In this document: positions 1 through 5,453 of the stretch, piece after piece
How the letters are laid out: each line of letters starts with the position of its first letter
Position numbering within the stretch: position 1 is the stretch's first letter
DNA from: Nitrospirota bacterium
GTDB lineage: Bacteria > Nitrospirota > Nitrospiria > Nitrospirales > UBA8639
Length of the DNA: 6,299 bases
Assembly: GCA_029881175.1 (NCBI GenBank)
Contig: JAOUNC010000172.1
Span: forward strand, 1-6,299
Direction of reading: 5' to 3'
Translations under genes and position numbers: made by a program
Notes under the pieces: generated by a model
The model's input: only the letters and a program-made list of their open reading frames with translations
Database searches by the model: none
Told to the model about the DNA's origin: nothing

Positions 1-2
1 AA

Positions 3-218
3 ACGGAACAAGCCACGGTCATCATTCGAAACCAAACACTGCAAGTCTTGAAAGGGCATCAGGAAAAAGCGAACTTTTGTATAACGGCTGATAGCCAAAG
101 CTGGTTGGGATTTTTAGCCAAAGAACACAATCTGGTCTGGGCCTTGCTCACACGGAAAATTCGAATTCAAGGTTCCTTGAAGTTTTTCAAGACCTTTGCC
201 CGTTGTTTTCTTAACTAA
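3..218 (+). CDS. SCP2 (sterol-carrier-like) domain protein, C-terminal end only
   Basis: This is the last 71 codons of a gene that begins before the window; the frame is open from base 3 and ends at TAA 216-218. The visible protein has the pattern of the end of an SCP2 sterol-binding domain: a strand like VIIRNQTLQVLKG, then ITADSQSWLGFLAKE, then a helix and a strand ending in KIRIQGSLKFFKTFARCF. In SCP2 domains this last part (a 'ltGkikvkGd...l' pattern) closes a hydrophobic pocket that binds lipids or other apolar ligands. Such domains occur alone or at the C-terminus of larger enzymes, for example alkylsulfatases, and the missing upstream part decides which applies. The specific ligand cannot be read from the sequence. 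A 9-bp inverted repeat (197-205 with 230-238) surrounds the stop. Confidence 0.6.
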   Translation, partial: TEQATVIIRNQTLQVLKGHQEKANFCITADSQSWLGFLAKEHNLVWALLTRKIRIQGSLKFFKTFARCFLN

Positions 219-238
219 GATAATCGAGGCAACGGGCA
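197..238 (+). terminator. Weak hairpin around the end of the SCP2-domain gene
   Basis: TGCCCGTTG at 197-205 is the reverse complement of CAACGGGCA at 230-238, with a 24-base loop that contains the TAA stop. The stem is GC-rich but the loop is long and no T-run follows, so it could be a factor-assisted terminator, a 3' stabilising hairpin, or chance. Confidence 0.2.
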
Positions 239-440
239 GGCAGTTTCCGATTTGACGTATATTGAGAAATCATGGGGCCTAAATTCTACTGTCAGTAGCT
301 ACGCTCATCCATGGCGTGGAATTTTGGAAAGGATTGACAAATTCCTGGAAACCTTCGACAATCGTCGCATCCACCTTGCACTGGTTTCACAGCAGGTGTG
401 AGAAAAGAAAAAGACACATTTTTTTGAAAGCACATACCTC

Positions 441-794
441 ATGGGGAATTCCTACCAAGGTCGACCAAAATTACGACGACTCCAAAAACCGGCAGTCGAT
501 AAGCCGGTTGACCAGATTCTCAAAGAACTCCGCCCCAAGCCTTCCCCCTCCAGCAACAGCAGCTATCGGGAACAGTCACTCAAGATTCACGGGCTGATCT
601 GCGCGAAATGCGCCAGAGAGTTCGACGTGAAGACACGGCATCTGTTGACGGTGCACCATAAAGACGGGAATCACCACCACAATCCCCCTGACGGGTCAAA
701 CTGGGAAAACCTGTGCATCTACTGCCACGATGATGAACACAGCCGTGGCCTCCTTGGTGATTATCTGCGGAAGGCCAAAGAAGACAAGGCTTAG
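441..794 (+). CDS. yajD: YajD-family HNH nuclease
   Basis: The 117-residue protein is a small HNH (beta-beta-alpha-metal) nuclease closely resembling E. coli YajD: the block SYREQSLKIHGLICAKCARE followed by LTVHHKDGNHHHNPPDGSNW and LCIYCHDDEHS aligns without gaps to what I remember of YajD. Two CxxC pairs (Cys54/Cys57 and Cys92/Cys95) should hold a structural zinc. His72-His73, Asn87 or Asn90, and His96 are the likely HNH metal-site and catalytic residues. The first 40 residues are a basic, proline-rich extension longer than in E. coli. ATG 441 has only a poor ribosome-binding site (GAAAG at 426-430), so the start is less certain than the domain. YajD's physiological substrate is not established. 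No phage terminase, restriction partner or immunity gene lies beside it, so a housekeeping nucleic-acid role is more likely than a mobile-element role. A 7-bp hairpin (793-799 with 807-813, one G-T pair) overlaps the stop. Confidence 0.88.
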   Translation: MGNSYQGRPKLRRLQKPAVDKPVDQILKELRPKPSPSSNSSYREQSLKIHGLICAKCAREFDVKTRHLLTVHHKDGNHHHNPPDGSNWENLCIYCHDDEHSRGLLGDYLRKAKEDKA

Positions 795-872
795 GGATTC
801 TGGCACAATCCTTCAACGGAACAAGACCCATCTATTACGTTCGAACATATTTATTGGAAGGCAGATAATTCT

Positions 873-1289
873 ATGCTGAGAAAAAAATCACTCATGGGGA
901 TGCATGGCATCTATGTGGTCGTTGAAGATGTGGGACCGGAACTAAAGGGAGTAGTGACCAGAAGTGCATTACGAAAACGCGTGGAGATGCAACTACGAAC
1001 TGCAGGGATTCGCATCGTCAAGGAACTGGAAGCAGCCAAATTGCCCGGTGAGCCCTATTTATATCTCAATATTGCCGCTCTACCATTGGGCCCCAAGCGC
1101 TACGCCTGCCGGATCGACCTGGAAATCCATCAATTGGTGGCCCTCGTACACCACTCCGCCAGCGGACATGCCAGCACCTGGGAACAAGGCGTGGTGACGA
1201 CCGGTGGAGTCCAAACCATTTACGACAATGTCGACGAACTCGTCTTCGATTTCATTTGCGATTATCTGGCGATGAACCCCGAGGGGTAA
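873..1289 (+). CDS. Conserved-looking hypothetical protein, 138 aa
   Basis: I do not recognise a characterised family. The frame has a plausible ribosome-binding site, GGAAGG at 856-861, 11 bases before ATG 873; ATG codons at 894 and 900 are alternatives. The predicted fold is mixed alpha/beta: a strand (GIYVVVEDV, about residues 12-20), a basic amphipathic helix (TRSALRKRVEMQLRTAGI, about 29-46), strands around YLYLNIAAL and YACRIDLEIHQLVALV, then a T/G-rich loop (TWEQGVVTTGGVQ) and a C-terminal helix (VDELVFDFICDYLAMNP). I recall similar unannotated proteins in Nitrospira-like genomes, often with a signal peptide and the same 'TRSxL...AGIRV...PYLYVN...W..G..' layout. Here neither the chosen start nor the open frame back to 795 gives a hydrophobic leader, so a cytoplasmic location is inferred. 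Real coding is supported by the RBS, length and composition; function is unknown. Confidence 0.75.
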   Translation: MLRKKSLMGMHGIYVVVEDVGPELKGVVTRSALRKRVEMQLRTAGIRIVKELEAAKLPGEPYLYLNIAALPLGPKRYACRIDLEIHQLVALVHHSASGHASTWEQGVVTTGGVQTIYDNVDELVFDFICDYLAMNPEG

Positions 1290-1482
1290 CACGTCGACCT
1301 AATCCTGCACGGAACTCACGCCACACGTTCTGGATAACCGAGAAAACCAATCCGTCTCCAGGATTCCACAGAGAAATTCATGAAGCTGCTGCCTCAGGGG
1401 TGTCCTTATGTGATTGTGATGAAGATTTGACGTCAGTGCGCCAATCATGAGAAAAAGACCTTTGTCCATATATTTAGCCTCA

Positions 1483-1488
1483 AAGGAG
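1483..1488 (+). promoter_or_regulatory. Shine-Dalgarno of ppiC
   Basis: AAGGAG lies seven bases before ATG 1496, a near-ideal site that fixes the parvulin start. An AT-rich TATATT (1469-1474) just upstream could be a -10 element, but no matching -35 is found at the right distance. Confidence 0.7.
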
Positions 1489-1495
1489 AACACTC

Positions 1496-1777
1496 ATGGC
1501 GAAAGCGCGAGCCCGTCACATTTTGGTTTCCACAGAAGAAGCCTGCAACAACTTGAAAACACAAATTGAAGGTGGTGAAGATTTTGCCGCCGTCGCCAAA
1601 GAACATTCCACATGCCCCTCAGGCAAGCAAGGTGGAGACTTGGGCGAATTTGGTCCAGGCCAAATGGTCAAAGAATTTGATACCGTCGTGTTTAGCGGCG
1701 AACTCGGTAAGGTCCATGGTCCTGTGAAAACCCAGTTCGGGTATCATCTGCTTGAAATCACTAGCCGCACTCCATAA
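1496..1777 (+). CDS. ppiC: PpiC-type parvulin peptidyl-prolyl cis-trans isomerase
   Basis: This 93-residue protein is a stand-alone parvulin domain, the same length as E. coli PpiC (Par10), catalysing cis-trans isomerisation of the peptide bond before proline during protein folding. The family blocks are in order: RARHILV (His8), EDFAAVAKEHSTCPSGKQGG with Cys40, DLGEFGPGQMVKEFDTVVF with Met57 and Phe61, and TQFGYHLLEI with His84. His8, Cys40, His84 and the Met/Phe substrate pocket are the residues expected in an active parvulin. There is no signal peptide or membrane segment, so it acts in the cytoplasm, unlike the larger SurA/PrsA relatives. A strong ribosome-binding site (AAGGAG) sets the start, and a perfect 10-bp hairpin begins 10 bases past the stop, so the gene is probably transcribed alone. 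Confidence 0.96.
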   Translation: MAKARARHILVSTEEACNNLKTQIEGGEDFAAVAKEHSTCPSGKQGGDLGEFGPGQMVKEFDTVVFSGELGKVHGPVKTQFGYHLLEITSRTP

Positions 1778-1783
1778 ATCATA

Positions 1784-1819
1784 GGAAAAGGGCATAGTCT
1801 CATGGCTATGCCCTTCTCC
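1784..1819 (+). terminator. Hairpin terminator after ppiC
   Basis: AAGGGCATAG (1788-1797) and CTATGCCCTT (1806-1815) form a perfect 10-bp stem with an 8-base loop. After one A/C mismatch three more pairs extend it (1784-1786 with 1817-1819). It lies directly after the ppiC stop. The run after the stem on the + strand is only weakly T-rich, while the opposite strand has a T-rich run (CTTTTCC), so stopping in both directions is possible. The stem is strong; its termination role is inferred. Confidence 0.6.
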
Positions 1820-2011
1820 AACTCCCCATTCTGTTCGAACCCATCATCCGCTTTCCCCAGTCTCATTCTGCCCTCACATCCCTCCAACAACAGTAAGGGC
1901 AACACATGTGCTCGAATGGCATGAGATACAAAAATGTTTGGCAGCCAGATTCCCCTTGAGGTAGACTTCTGTACTTCAATAGAACCACTTGAAACACCAT
2001 CACCTTTTCTC

Positions 2012-3649
2012 ATGATGCCACGCGAACTCCAATCACCAAAATCAACGCAATTCAAACAACTCCTTTTGTCCTCACAACTTGAATTTATTTGTGAGGCTCA
2101 TAATGGTATCAGCGCCAAGATTGTGGAAGAGGCGGGCTTCCCCGGCATCTGGGCGAGCGGTCTTTCCATCTCAGCACAATTTGGCGTACGCGATAATAAC
2201 GAAGCGAGTTGGACGCAGGTCTTGGACAATCTGGAATTTATGTCTGACGCCACCCACATTCCAATTTTGCTTGATGGCGACACGGGCTATGGCAATTTCA
2301 ATAATATGCAGCGCCTGATTCGAAAATTGGAACAACGCCACATTGCGGCGGTTTGTATTGAAGACAAACAGTTTCCCAAGACCAACAGCTTTCTCAAGGG
2401 AGATACCCAACCCCTCGCTGACATGGATGAGTTTTGCGGAAAAATCAAAGCCGGCAAAGATGCGCAGTCTGACCCGGATTTTTGCATCATCGCCCGCGTC
2501 GAAGCGTTCATTTGCGGATGGGGGCTGGCCGAGGCCTTGCGACGAGCCGAAGCCTATCACCAAGCTGGTGCAGACGGCATTTTAATTCACAGCGCGTTAG
2601 CCGTACCAGATGAAATCTTGGCCTTCAAACGTGAATGGGCAAACCGGTGCCCGGTGGTCATCGTTCCGACCAAATACTATGCCACTCCTACAGATGTCTT
2701 CCGCCAACATGGTTTCTCACTGGTCATTTGGGCCAATCATATGCTCCGCTCAGCCATTGCTACCATGCAAACTACCGCGCGAACCTTGAAGAAACAAGAA
2801 AACCTTTTATCGATTGAAGATCACATCGTGCCGGTGGCTGAAGTCTTCCGTCTGCAAGGTGCAGCGGAACTCATGGAAGCCGAGCAACGCTACCTTCCGA
2901 AAACATCCGATCACGCTTCAGCGATTGTCCTTGCCGCCTCTCGTGGAGATGAGCTGGGTGAACTGACGGAAGATAAACCCAAGACCATGGTCTCTATTCG
3001 AGGTGTTCCGATTTTATCGCATATTGTGGATGCTTATAATGCTGTAGGCATTAAAAACATTACGGTGGTCCGCGGGTATAAAAAAGAGGCCGTCAACCTC
3101 CCTCATTTGGCATATGTCGATAACGACGACTTTGCCACAACCGGGGAATTAGACTCGCTGCTCAAAGCGCTTCAAGTCATAGGGCAACACGATCATGACC
3201 TCATCATTTCCTATGGTGACGTGTTGTTTAATTCCTATATTCCGCAAGCGCTACTTCAAGAAAAAGACGACTTTGTCATTTTTGTGGACAGCGATTGGGA
3301 GGAGAAAACCGGCTATACCCGCTTGGGAGGATTTGCGGAATGTAACGCACCAAATTCTCGCAAGGCCTTTAATACACAGATCCATCTCACGCAATTGGGG
3401 AAGGCCCTCCCTCCACAGAAGATTCATGGCGTTTGGATGGGATTTCTAAAAGTCTCCCCTTCCGGTGCGAAACAACTCCACACGTTGCTCCCTGAACTTC
3501 TTACCCATCCTGGCAATCACAAAGCCGGAATGGCCACGCTGTTTCAAGAATTACTCAAGAACCATCAAACGATTCGCGTGATCTACACCGTTGGTCATTG
3601 GCTCGACATCAACAATTTGGACGATGTCATCCAGGCTGGAAACTTTTAA
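2012..3649 (+). CDS. pepM: Phosphoenolpyruvate mutase fused to a phosphonate cytidylyltransferase-type (PntC) domain
   Basis: This bifunctional enzyme belongs to phosphonate biosynthesis. Numbers here count from the upstream ATG 1934. Residues about 38-322 are PEP mutase (isocitrate lyase superfamily), which rearranges phosphoenolpyruvate to phosphonopyruvate and makes the C-P bond. The diagnostic EDKxxxKxNS motif is intact (143-152, [10 protein letters not shown]). Counterparts of the mussel-enzyme active-site residues are all present: Trp73, Asp87, Asp114, Asp116, Glu143, Lys149, Asn151, Arg188, His219. Residues about 326-571 are a nucleotidyltransferase: [20 protein letters not shown] (nucleotide loop), YGDVLF with Asp429, and [10 protein letters not shown] with Asp558 as likely metal ligands. 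Family knowledge for PntC points to CTP-dependent activation of 2-aminoethylphosphonate. The family core begins near residue 37 and mussel Met1 aligns at residue 30, so ATG 2012 or 2015 is preferred over ATG 1934, although none has a clear ribosome-binding site. No decarboxylase, transaminase or transferase gene adjoins it. Confidence 0.93.
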   Translation: MMPRELQSPKSTQFKQLLLSSQLEFICEAHNGISAKIVEEAGFPGIWASGLSISAQFGVRDNNEASWTQVLDNLEFMSDATHIPILLDGDTGYGNFNNMQRLIRKLEQRHIAAVCIEDKQFPKTNSFLKGDTQPLADMDEFCGKIKAGKDAQSDPDFCIIARVEAFICGWGLAEALRRAEAYHQAGADGILIHSALAVPDEILAFKREWANRCPVVIVPTKYYATPTDVFRQHGFSLVIWANHMLRSAIATMQTTARTLKKQENLLSIEDHIVPVAEVFRLQGAAELMEAEQRYLPKTSDHASAIVLAASRGDELGELTEDKPKTMVSIRGVPILSHIVDAYNAVGIKNITVVRGYKKEAVNLPHLAYVDNDDFATTGELDSLLKALQVIGQHDHDLIISYGDVLFNSYIPQALLQEKDDFVIFVDSDWEEKTGYTRLGGFAECNAPNSRKAFNTQIHLTQLGKALPPQKIHGVWMGFLKVSPSGAKQLHTLLPELLTHPGNHKAGMATLFQELLKNHQTIRVIYTVGHWLDINNLDDVIQAGNF

Positions 3650-3650
3650 T

Positions 3651-3685
3651 GTTCAGAATGCCTGTCTTTTTGGTATTCTTTAAAC
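3651..3685 (+). terminator. Hairpin between pepM and the antitoxin gene
   Basis: AGAATGCC (3655-3662) pairs with GGTATTCT (3672-3679) as an 8-bp stem with one G-T pair. The loop is T-rich (TGTCTTTTT), and an outer GTT/AAC pairing (3651-3653 with 3683-3685) extends it. It starts two bases past the pepM stop and ends 41 bases before the antitoxin ATG. It may end pepM transcription, or as an inverted repeat it could be the site where the antitoxin represses its own promoter. The sequence does not decide between these. Confidence 0.35.
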
Positions 3686-3713
3686 AGATCACATTCTACG
3701 CTTCTTAGATGAA

Positions 3714-3719
3714 GGGAGG
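3714..3719 (+). promoter_or_regulatory. Shine-Dalgarno that sets the antitoxin start
   Basis: GGGAGG lies seven bases before ATG 3727. The earlier in-frame ATG at 3709 has nothing comparable upstream and would place this site inside the coding region, so translation is assigned to 3727. Confidence 0.7.
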
Positions 3720-3726
3720 CTTCACC

Positions 3727-3930
3727 ATGAAACCCTCAGATCTCTCCCAGAAAGAATTTAAAGAATTAGTCAATAGCATGGTGGACGACCGGCTGTGCGA
3801 ACTCCTGGGCGATCCCGACCTGGGCCTCGCTTTGGACGAAAAAGTTCGCACGCAGTTGAAGCAGGTCTTGAATTCACCAGATCGGGTTACCGGAGAAACC
3901 GTCGCTGAAAGACTGGGCCTCCGCTGGTGA
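3727..3930 (+). CDS. Type II antitoxin (RelB-like role), partner of the RelE/ParE-type toxin
   Basis: This 67-residue acidic protein starts at ATG 3727 behind the GGGAGG site. It begins with a predicted helix (DLSQKEFKELVNSMVDDRL), has a conserved-looking ELLGDPDLGLALDE turn, a second helix (VRTQLKQVL) and a short tail ending GETVAERLGLRW. It resembles the small antitoxins, described mainly by position, that sit in front of RelE-like toxins in cyanobacteria and other environmental bacteria. No classical ribbon-helix-helix or Phd signature is obvious, so how it binds DNA is unclear. Only six bases separate its stop from the toxin ATG, the standard antitoxin-first order, which is the main support for the role. 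It is expected to bind and neutralise the toxin and probably to repress the operon; the inverted repeat at 3651-3685 is a candidate operator. Confidence 0.75.
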   Translation: MKPSDLSQKEFKELVNSMVDDRLCELLGDPDLGLALDEKVRTQLKQVLNSPDRVTGETVAERLGLRW

Positions 3931-3936
3931 GATGAT

Positions 3937-4224
3937 ATGGCCTGGTATCGTGTCACCTATGCGCCTTCGATCATGGACGATCTTCGGATCCCCGACCAGA
4001 CCCTGGCCCAACGCCTTTTGGATAAAACCAAGTGGCTGGCTTCCAATGTGGTCAATCTTCGCCATGAGCCTCTGCACCAGGATTTACCAGGACTCGTCCA
4101 ATACGCCGTCAGTGACTGGCGCATTATCTATTCCATTGATCGAAATGAGCACGTGGTGCATATCCATCGGATTGCGACCAGACGAGAGTTGTATGCCACT
4201 CATACAACGCAGCAGGATTCATGA
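3937..4224 (+). CDS. RelE/ParE-superfamily type II toxin
   Basis: The 95-residue protein has the RelE/ParE layout: an N-terminal strand (WYRVTYAPSIMDDL), a helical hairpin (TLAQRLLDKTKWLASN), then PLHQDLPGLVQY, SDWRIIYSIDRNEHVVHIHRI and the closing TRRELY. Arg62 and Tyr65 in the WRIIY strand, Arg82/Arg83 and Tyr86 correspond to conserved basic and tyrosine positions of the family. The strand before WRIIY reads VQYAV, whereas RelE has KIK there and many relatives have basic residues. RelE proteins cut mRNA on the ribosome and ParE proteins poison gyrase; which applies here cannot be read directly. The gene starts six bases after the antitoxin stop with no ribosome-binding site of its own, so it is probably translationally coupled. 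Its stop overlaps the start of a 49-codon ORF (ATGA). Confidence 0.88.
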   Translation: MAWYRVTYAPSIMDDLRIPDQTLAQRLLDKTKWLASNVVNLRHEPLHQDLPGLVQYAVSDWRIIYSIDRNEHVVHIHRIATRRELYATHTTQQDS

Positions 4225-4370
4225 GTTGGCCTGAACAGATCGAGCAGGAACTGATCAAGCCCGCCCAGCGAATCCTGATCAAAGTCACCGAACAGGCACC
4301 ATGGCCCATGAGTATCAATCCCACCACCAATGCGCGCATCATCCTTGAGTTTCTGAATTTCGGAATCTAA
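4221..4370 (+). CDS. Small ORF (49 aa) coupled to the toxin gene
   Basis: This 49-codon frame starts at ATG 4221 and shares ATGA with the toxin stop (4222-4224), the usual arrangement for translational coupling. The product begins MSWPEQIEQELIKPAQRILI, continues through a proline-rich middle (EQAPWPMSINPTTN) and ends with a short hydrophobic helix (ARIILEFLNFGI). I recognise no family. There is no signal peptide or clear membrane segment. The overlap, normal-looking codon use and position directly after a toxin gene favour a real gene, possibly a third component of the toxin-antitoxin operon. It may instead be a gene remnant or a chance frame. Confidence 0.45.
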   Translation: MSWPEQIEQELIKPAQRILIKVTEQAPWPMSINPTTNARIILEFLNFGI

Positions 4371-4440
4371 AGCCGAGTCTTCAGAAACCCATCCAGGTTT
4401 TCAAATTTTTCTGAGATAAACCACTCCGTTGGGCTAACCC

Positions 4441-5376
4441 ATGTGCTTTGGTAACCGTCAAACGACATTTCACAAACCCAATGTTCTGGTTCGAAATATT
4501 GGGATTCAGCTCATTCTTGTCACGATAATCATCATGGTGGCTCACTCCCAGCAACTCATGGGAGCCATCTCTCCACAATTCATCATAGAAGCCCCGGAAT
4601 CATTAGAACCGTTAGCCGCCCACCTCAAAGAGGTGAACCCACAAGCCCTTCAGCGCATCCTTGACTTAATGGGGCTCGAAGAGCCGGGGCCACCCATTCG
4701 AGTAATACTGGCCCCCAACGAATCGCCTCTTGCCCAAGATGCTCCAACATGGGTGTCAGGCTTTGCACTAGGCCATGCCTCCACAATTGTGCTGTTCACT
4801 GACCGAAGCTTGACCTATCCGAACGATTCACTCAACGACGTGTTTCTCCATGAGATTGCCCACATCCTGGCTCACCGGGCAGCAGGTGGCCAGCCTCTGC
4901 CTCGATGGTTTGATGAAGGAATGGCCATGATGGCTGCGCGAACCTGGGACTTGGAAGATCGTGCTCGTTTAGTCTGGGCCATGGTTTCAGGCACCGAAGT
5001 CTCTCTAGATGAACTGAATAGCTTCTTTATAAAAGACGATACCTCGGTGCGCCGCGCCTATGTCCTGGCCCATGCCTTTACCTTGGATATTTTAGAGCAC
5101 ACACAAAGGGATGTCCCCAAGCACATATTGGCCAAAGTCAAACAAGGACTGACCTTTTCCGAAGCCTTCGCTCAAACCACCTTCATGACGCTCACACATG
5201 CCGAAAAAGACTTTTGGAGTCGTCAAACGCTCTGGAATCGTTGGATTCCAGTGGCGACCAGTTCGGGCATGGTCTGGCTGACCATTACATTCTTAGCCTT
5301 TTGGGCCTATACCAAACAGCGACGGCGATCCGCCGCCATTAAGAAACAATGGAGAGAAGATGATTGGGAGGTCTGA
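4441..5376 (+). CDS. Membrane-anchored gluzincin metallopeptidase, peptidase-MA-like
   Basis: This 311-residue predicted zinc peptidase has its HExxH motif at 137-141 (HEIAH), where His137 and His141 bind zinc and Glu138 is the catalytic base. The third ligand is Glu159 in RWFDEGMA, 18 residues after His141, which is the gluzincin spacing and matches peptidase-MA-like families. A hydrophobic stretch at about 21-34 (IQLILVTIIIMVAH) acts as a signal peptide or anchor, and a second at about 276-290 (GMVWLTITFLAFWAY) is followed by a basic tail (KQRRRSAAIKKQWR). The catalytic domain is therefore probably outside the inner membrane with the C-terminus in the cytoplasm. An in-frame TAA at 4435-4437 makes 4441 the first possible start. 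There is no good ribosome-binding site, so the N-terminus is uncertain. The substrate is unknown, and no neighbouring gene suggests one. Confidence 0.85.
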   Translation: MCFGNRQTTFHKPNVLVRNIGIQLILVTIIIMVAHSQQLMGAISPQFIIEAPESLEPLAAHLKEVNPQALQRILDLMGLEEPGPPIRVILAPNESPLAQDAPTWVSGFALGHASTIVLFTDRSLTYPNDSLNDVFLHEIAHILAHRAAGGQPLPRWFDEGMAMMAARTWDLEDRARLVWAMVSGTEVSLDELNSFFIKDDTSVRRAYVLAHAFTLDILEHTQRDVPKHILAKVKQGLTFSEAFAQTTFMTLTHAEKDFWSRQTLWNRWIPVATSSGMVWLTITFLAFWAYTKQRRRSAAIKKQWREDDWEV

Positions 5377-5377
5377 C

Positions 5378-5404
5378 AGATTGTCTCAAGCCAATCTTCT
5401 TTGT
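5378..5404 (+). terminator. Possible weak terminator after the peptidase gene
   Basis: AGATTG (5378-5383) and CAATCT (5392-5397) pair over an 8-base loop and are followed by a T-rich run (TCTTTGTT). The stem is short and AT-rich, so this is only a candidate. Confidence 0.3.
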
Positions 5405-5440
5405 TAAAAGACGTGGCTGGATACATTTACCTGCACCTTG

Positions 5441-5446
5441 AAAGGA
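5441..5446 (+). promoter_or_regulatory. Shine-Dalgarno of the dehydrogenase gene
   Basis: AAAGGA lies seven bases before ATG 5454 and supports that start, which also places the TGxxxGIG motif at the usual distance from the N-terminus. Confidence 0.6.
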
Positions 5447-5453
5447 AGATCTC

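Noticed and set aside
252..285. TTGACG (252-257) as a promoter for yajD
   Set aside because: The only -10-like box (TAAATT, 280-285) is 22 bases away, too far for a standard sigma-70 promoter.
316..597. 93-codon + strand frame overlapping the start of the YajD gene
   Set aside because: It overlaps the first half of yajD in another frame, has no ribosome-binding site, and its product has no recognisable pattern, whereas the YajD frame has clear HNH and CxxC motifs.
441..794. HNH nuclease as a sign of a phage, intron or defence system
   Set aside because: The protein matches the stand-alone YajD type, and no terminase, methylase, intron or immunity gene lies beside it.
1427..1435. TTGACG box and the 8-bp palindrome TGACGTCA upstream of ppiC
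   Set aside because: No -10 lies 16-18 bases after TTGACG; the nearest AT-rich box (1469-1474) is 36 bases away. A single 8-bp palindrome is expected by chance fairly often.
1299..1493. Minus-strand 64-codon frame and + strand 64-codon frame (1256-1450) in the gap before ppiC
   Set aside because: Neither has a ribosome-binding site or protein-like pattern, and the + strand one begins inside the preceding gene. I leave 1290-1495 as non-coding.
1744..2055. 103-codon minus-strand frame across the ppiC end and pepM leader
   Set aside because: It runs through the 10-bp hairpin and antisense to the end of ppiC and the start of pepM, and its product looks like no protein family. It is most likely a chance frame.
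4371..4435. Nested pairings (AGCC/GGCT, GAGT/ACTC, CAGAAA/TTTCTG, AAACC/GGTTT) between the small ORF and the peptidase gene
   Set aside because: Each stem is only 4-6 bp, separated by unequal internal loops, and several pairings compete with each other. There is not enough to call a terminator or leader structure.
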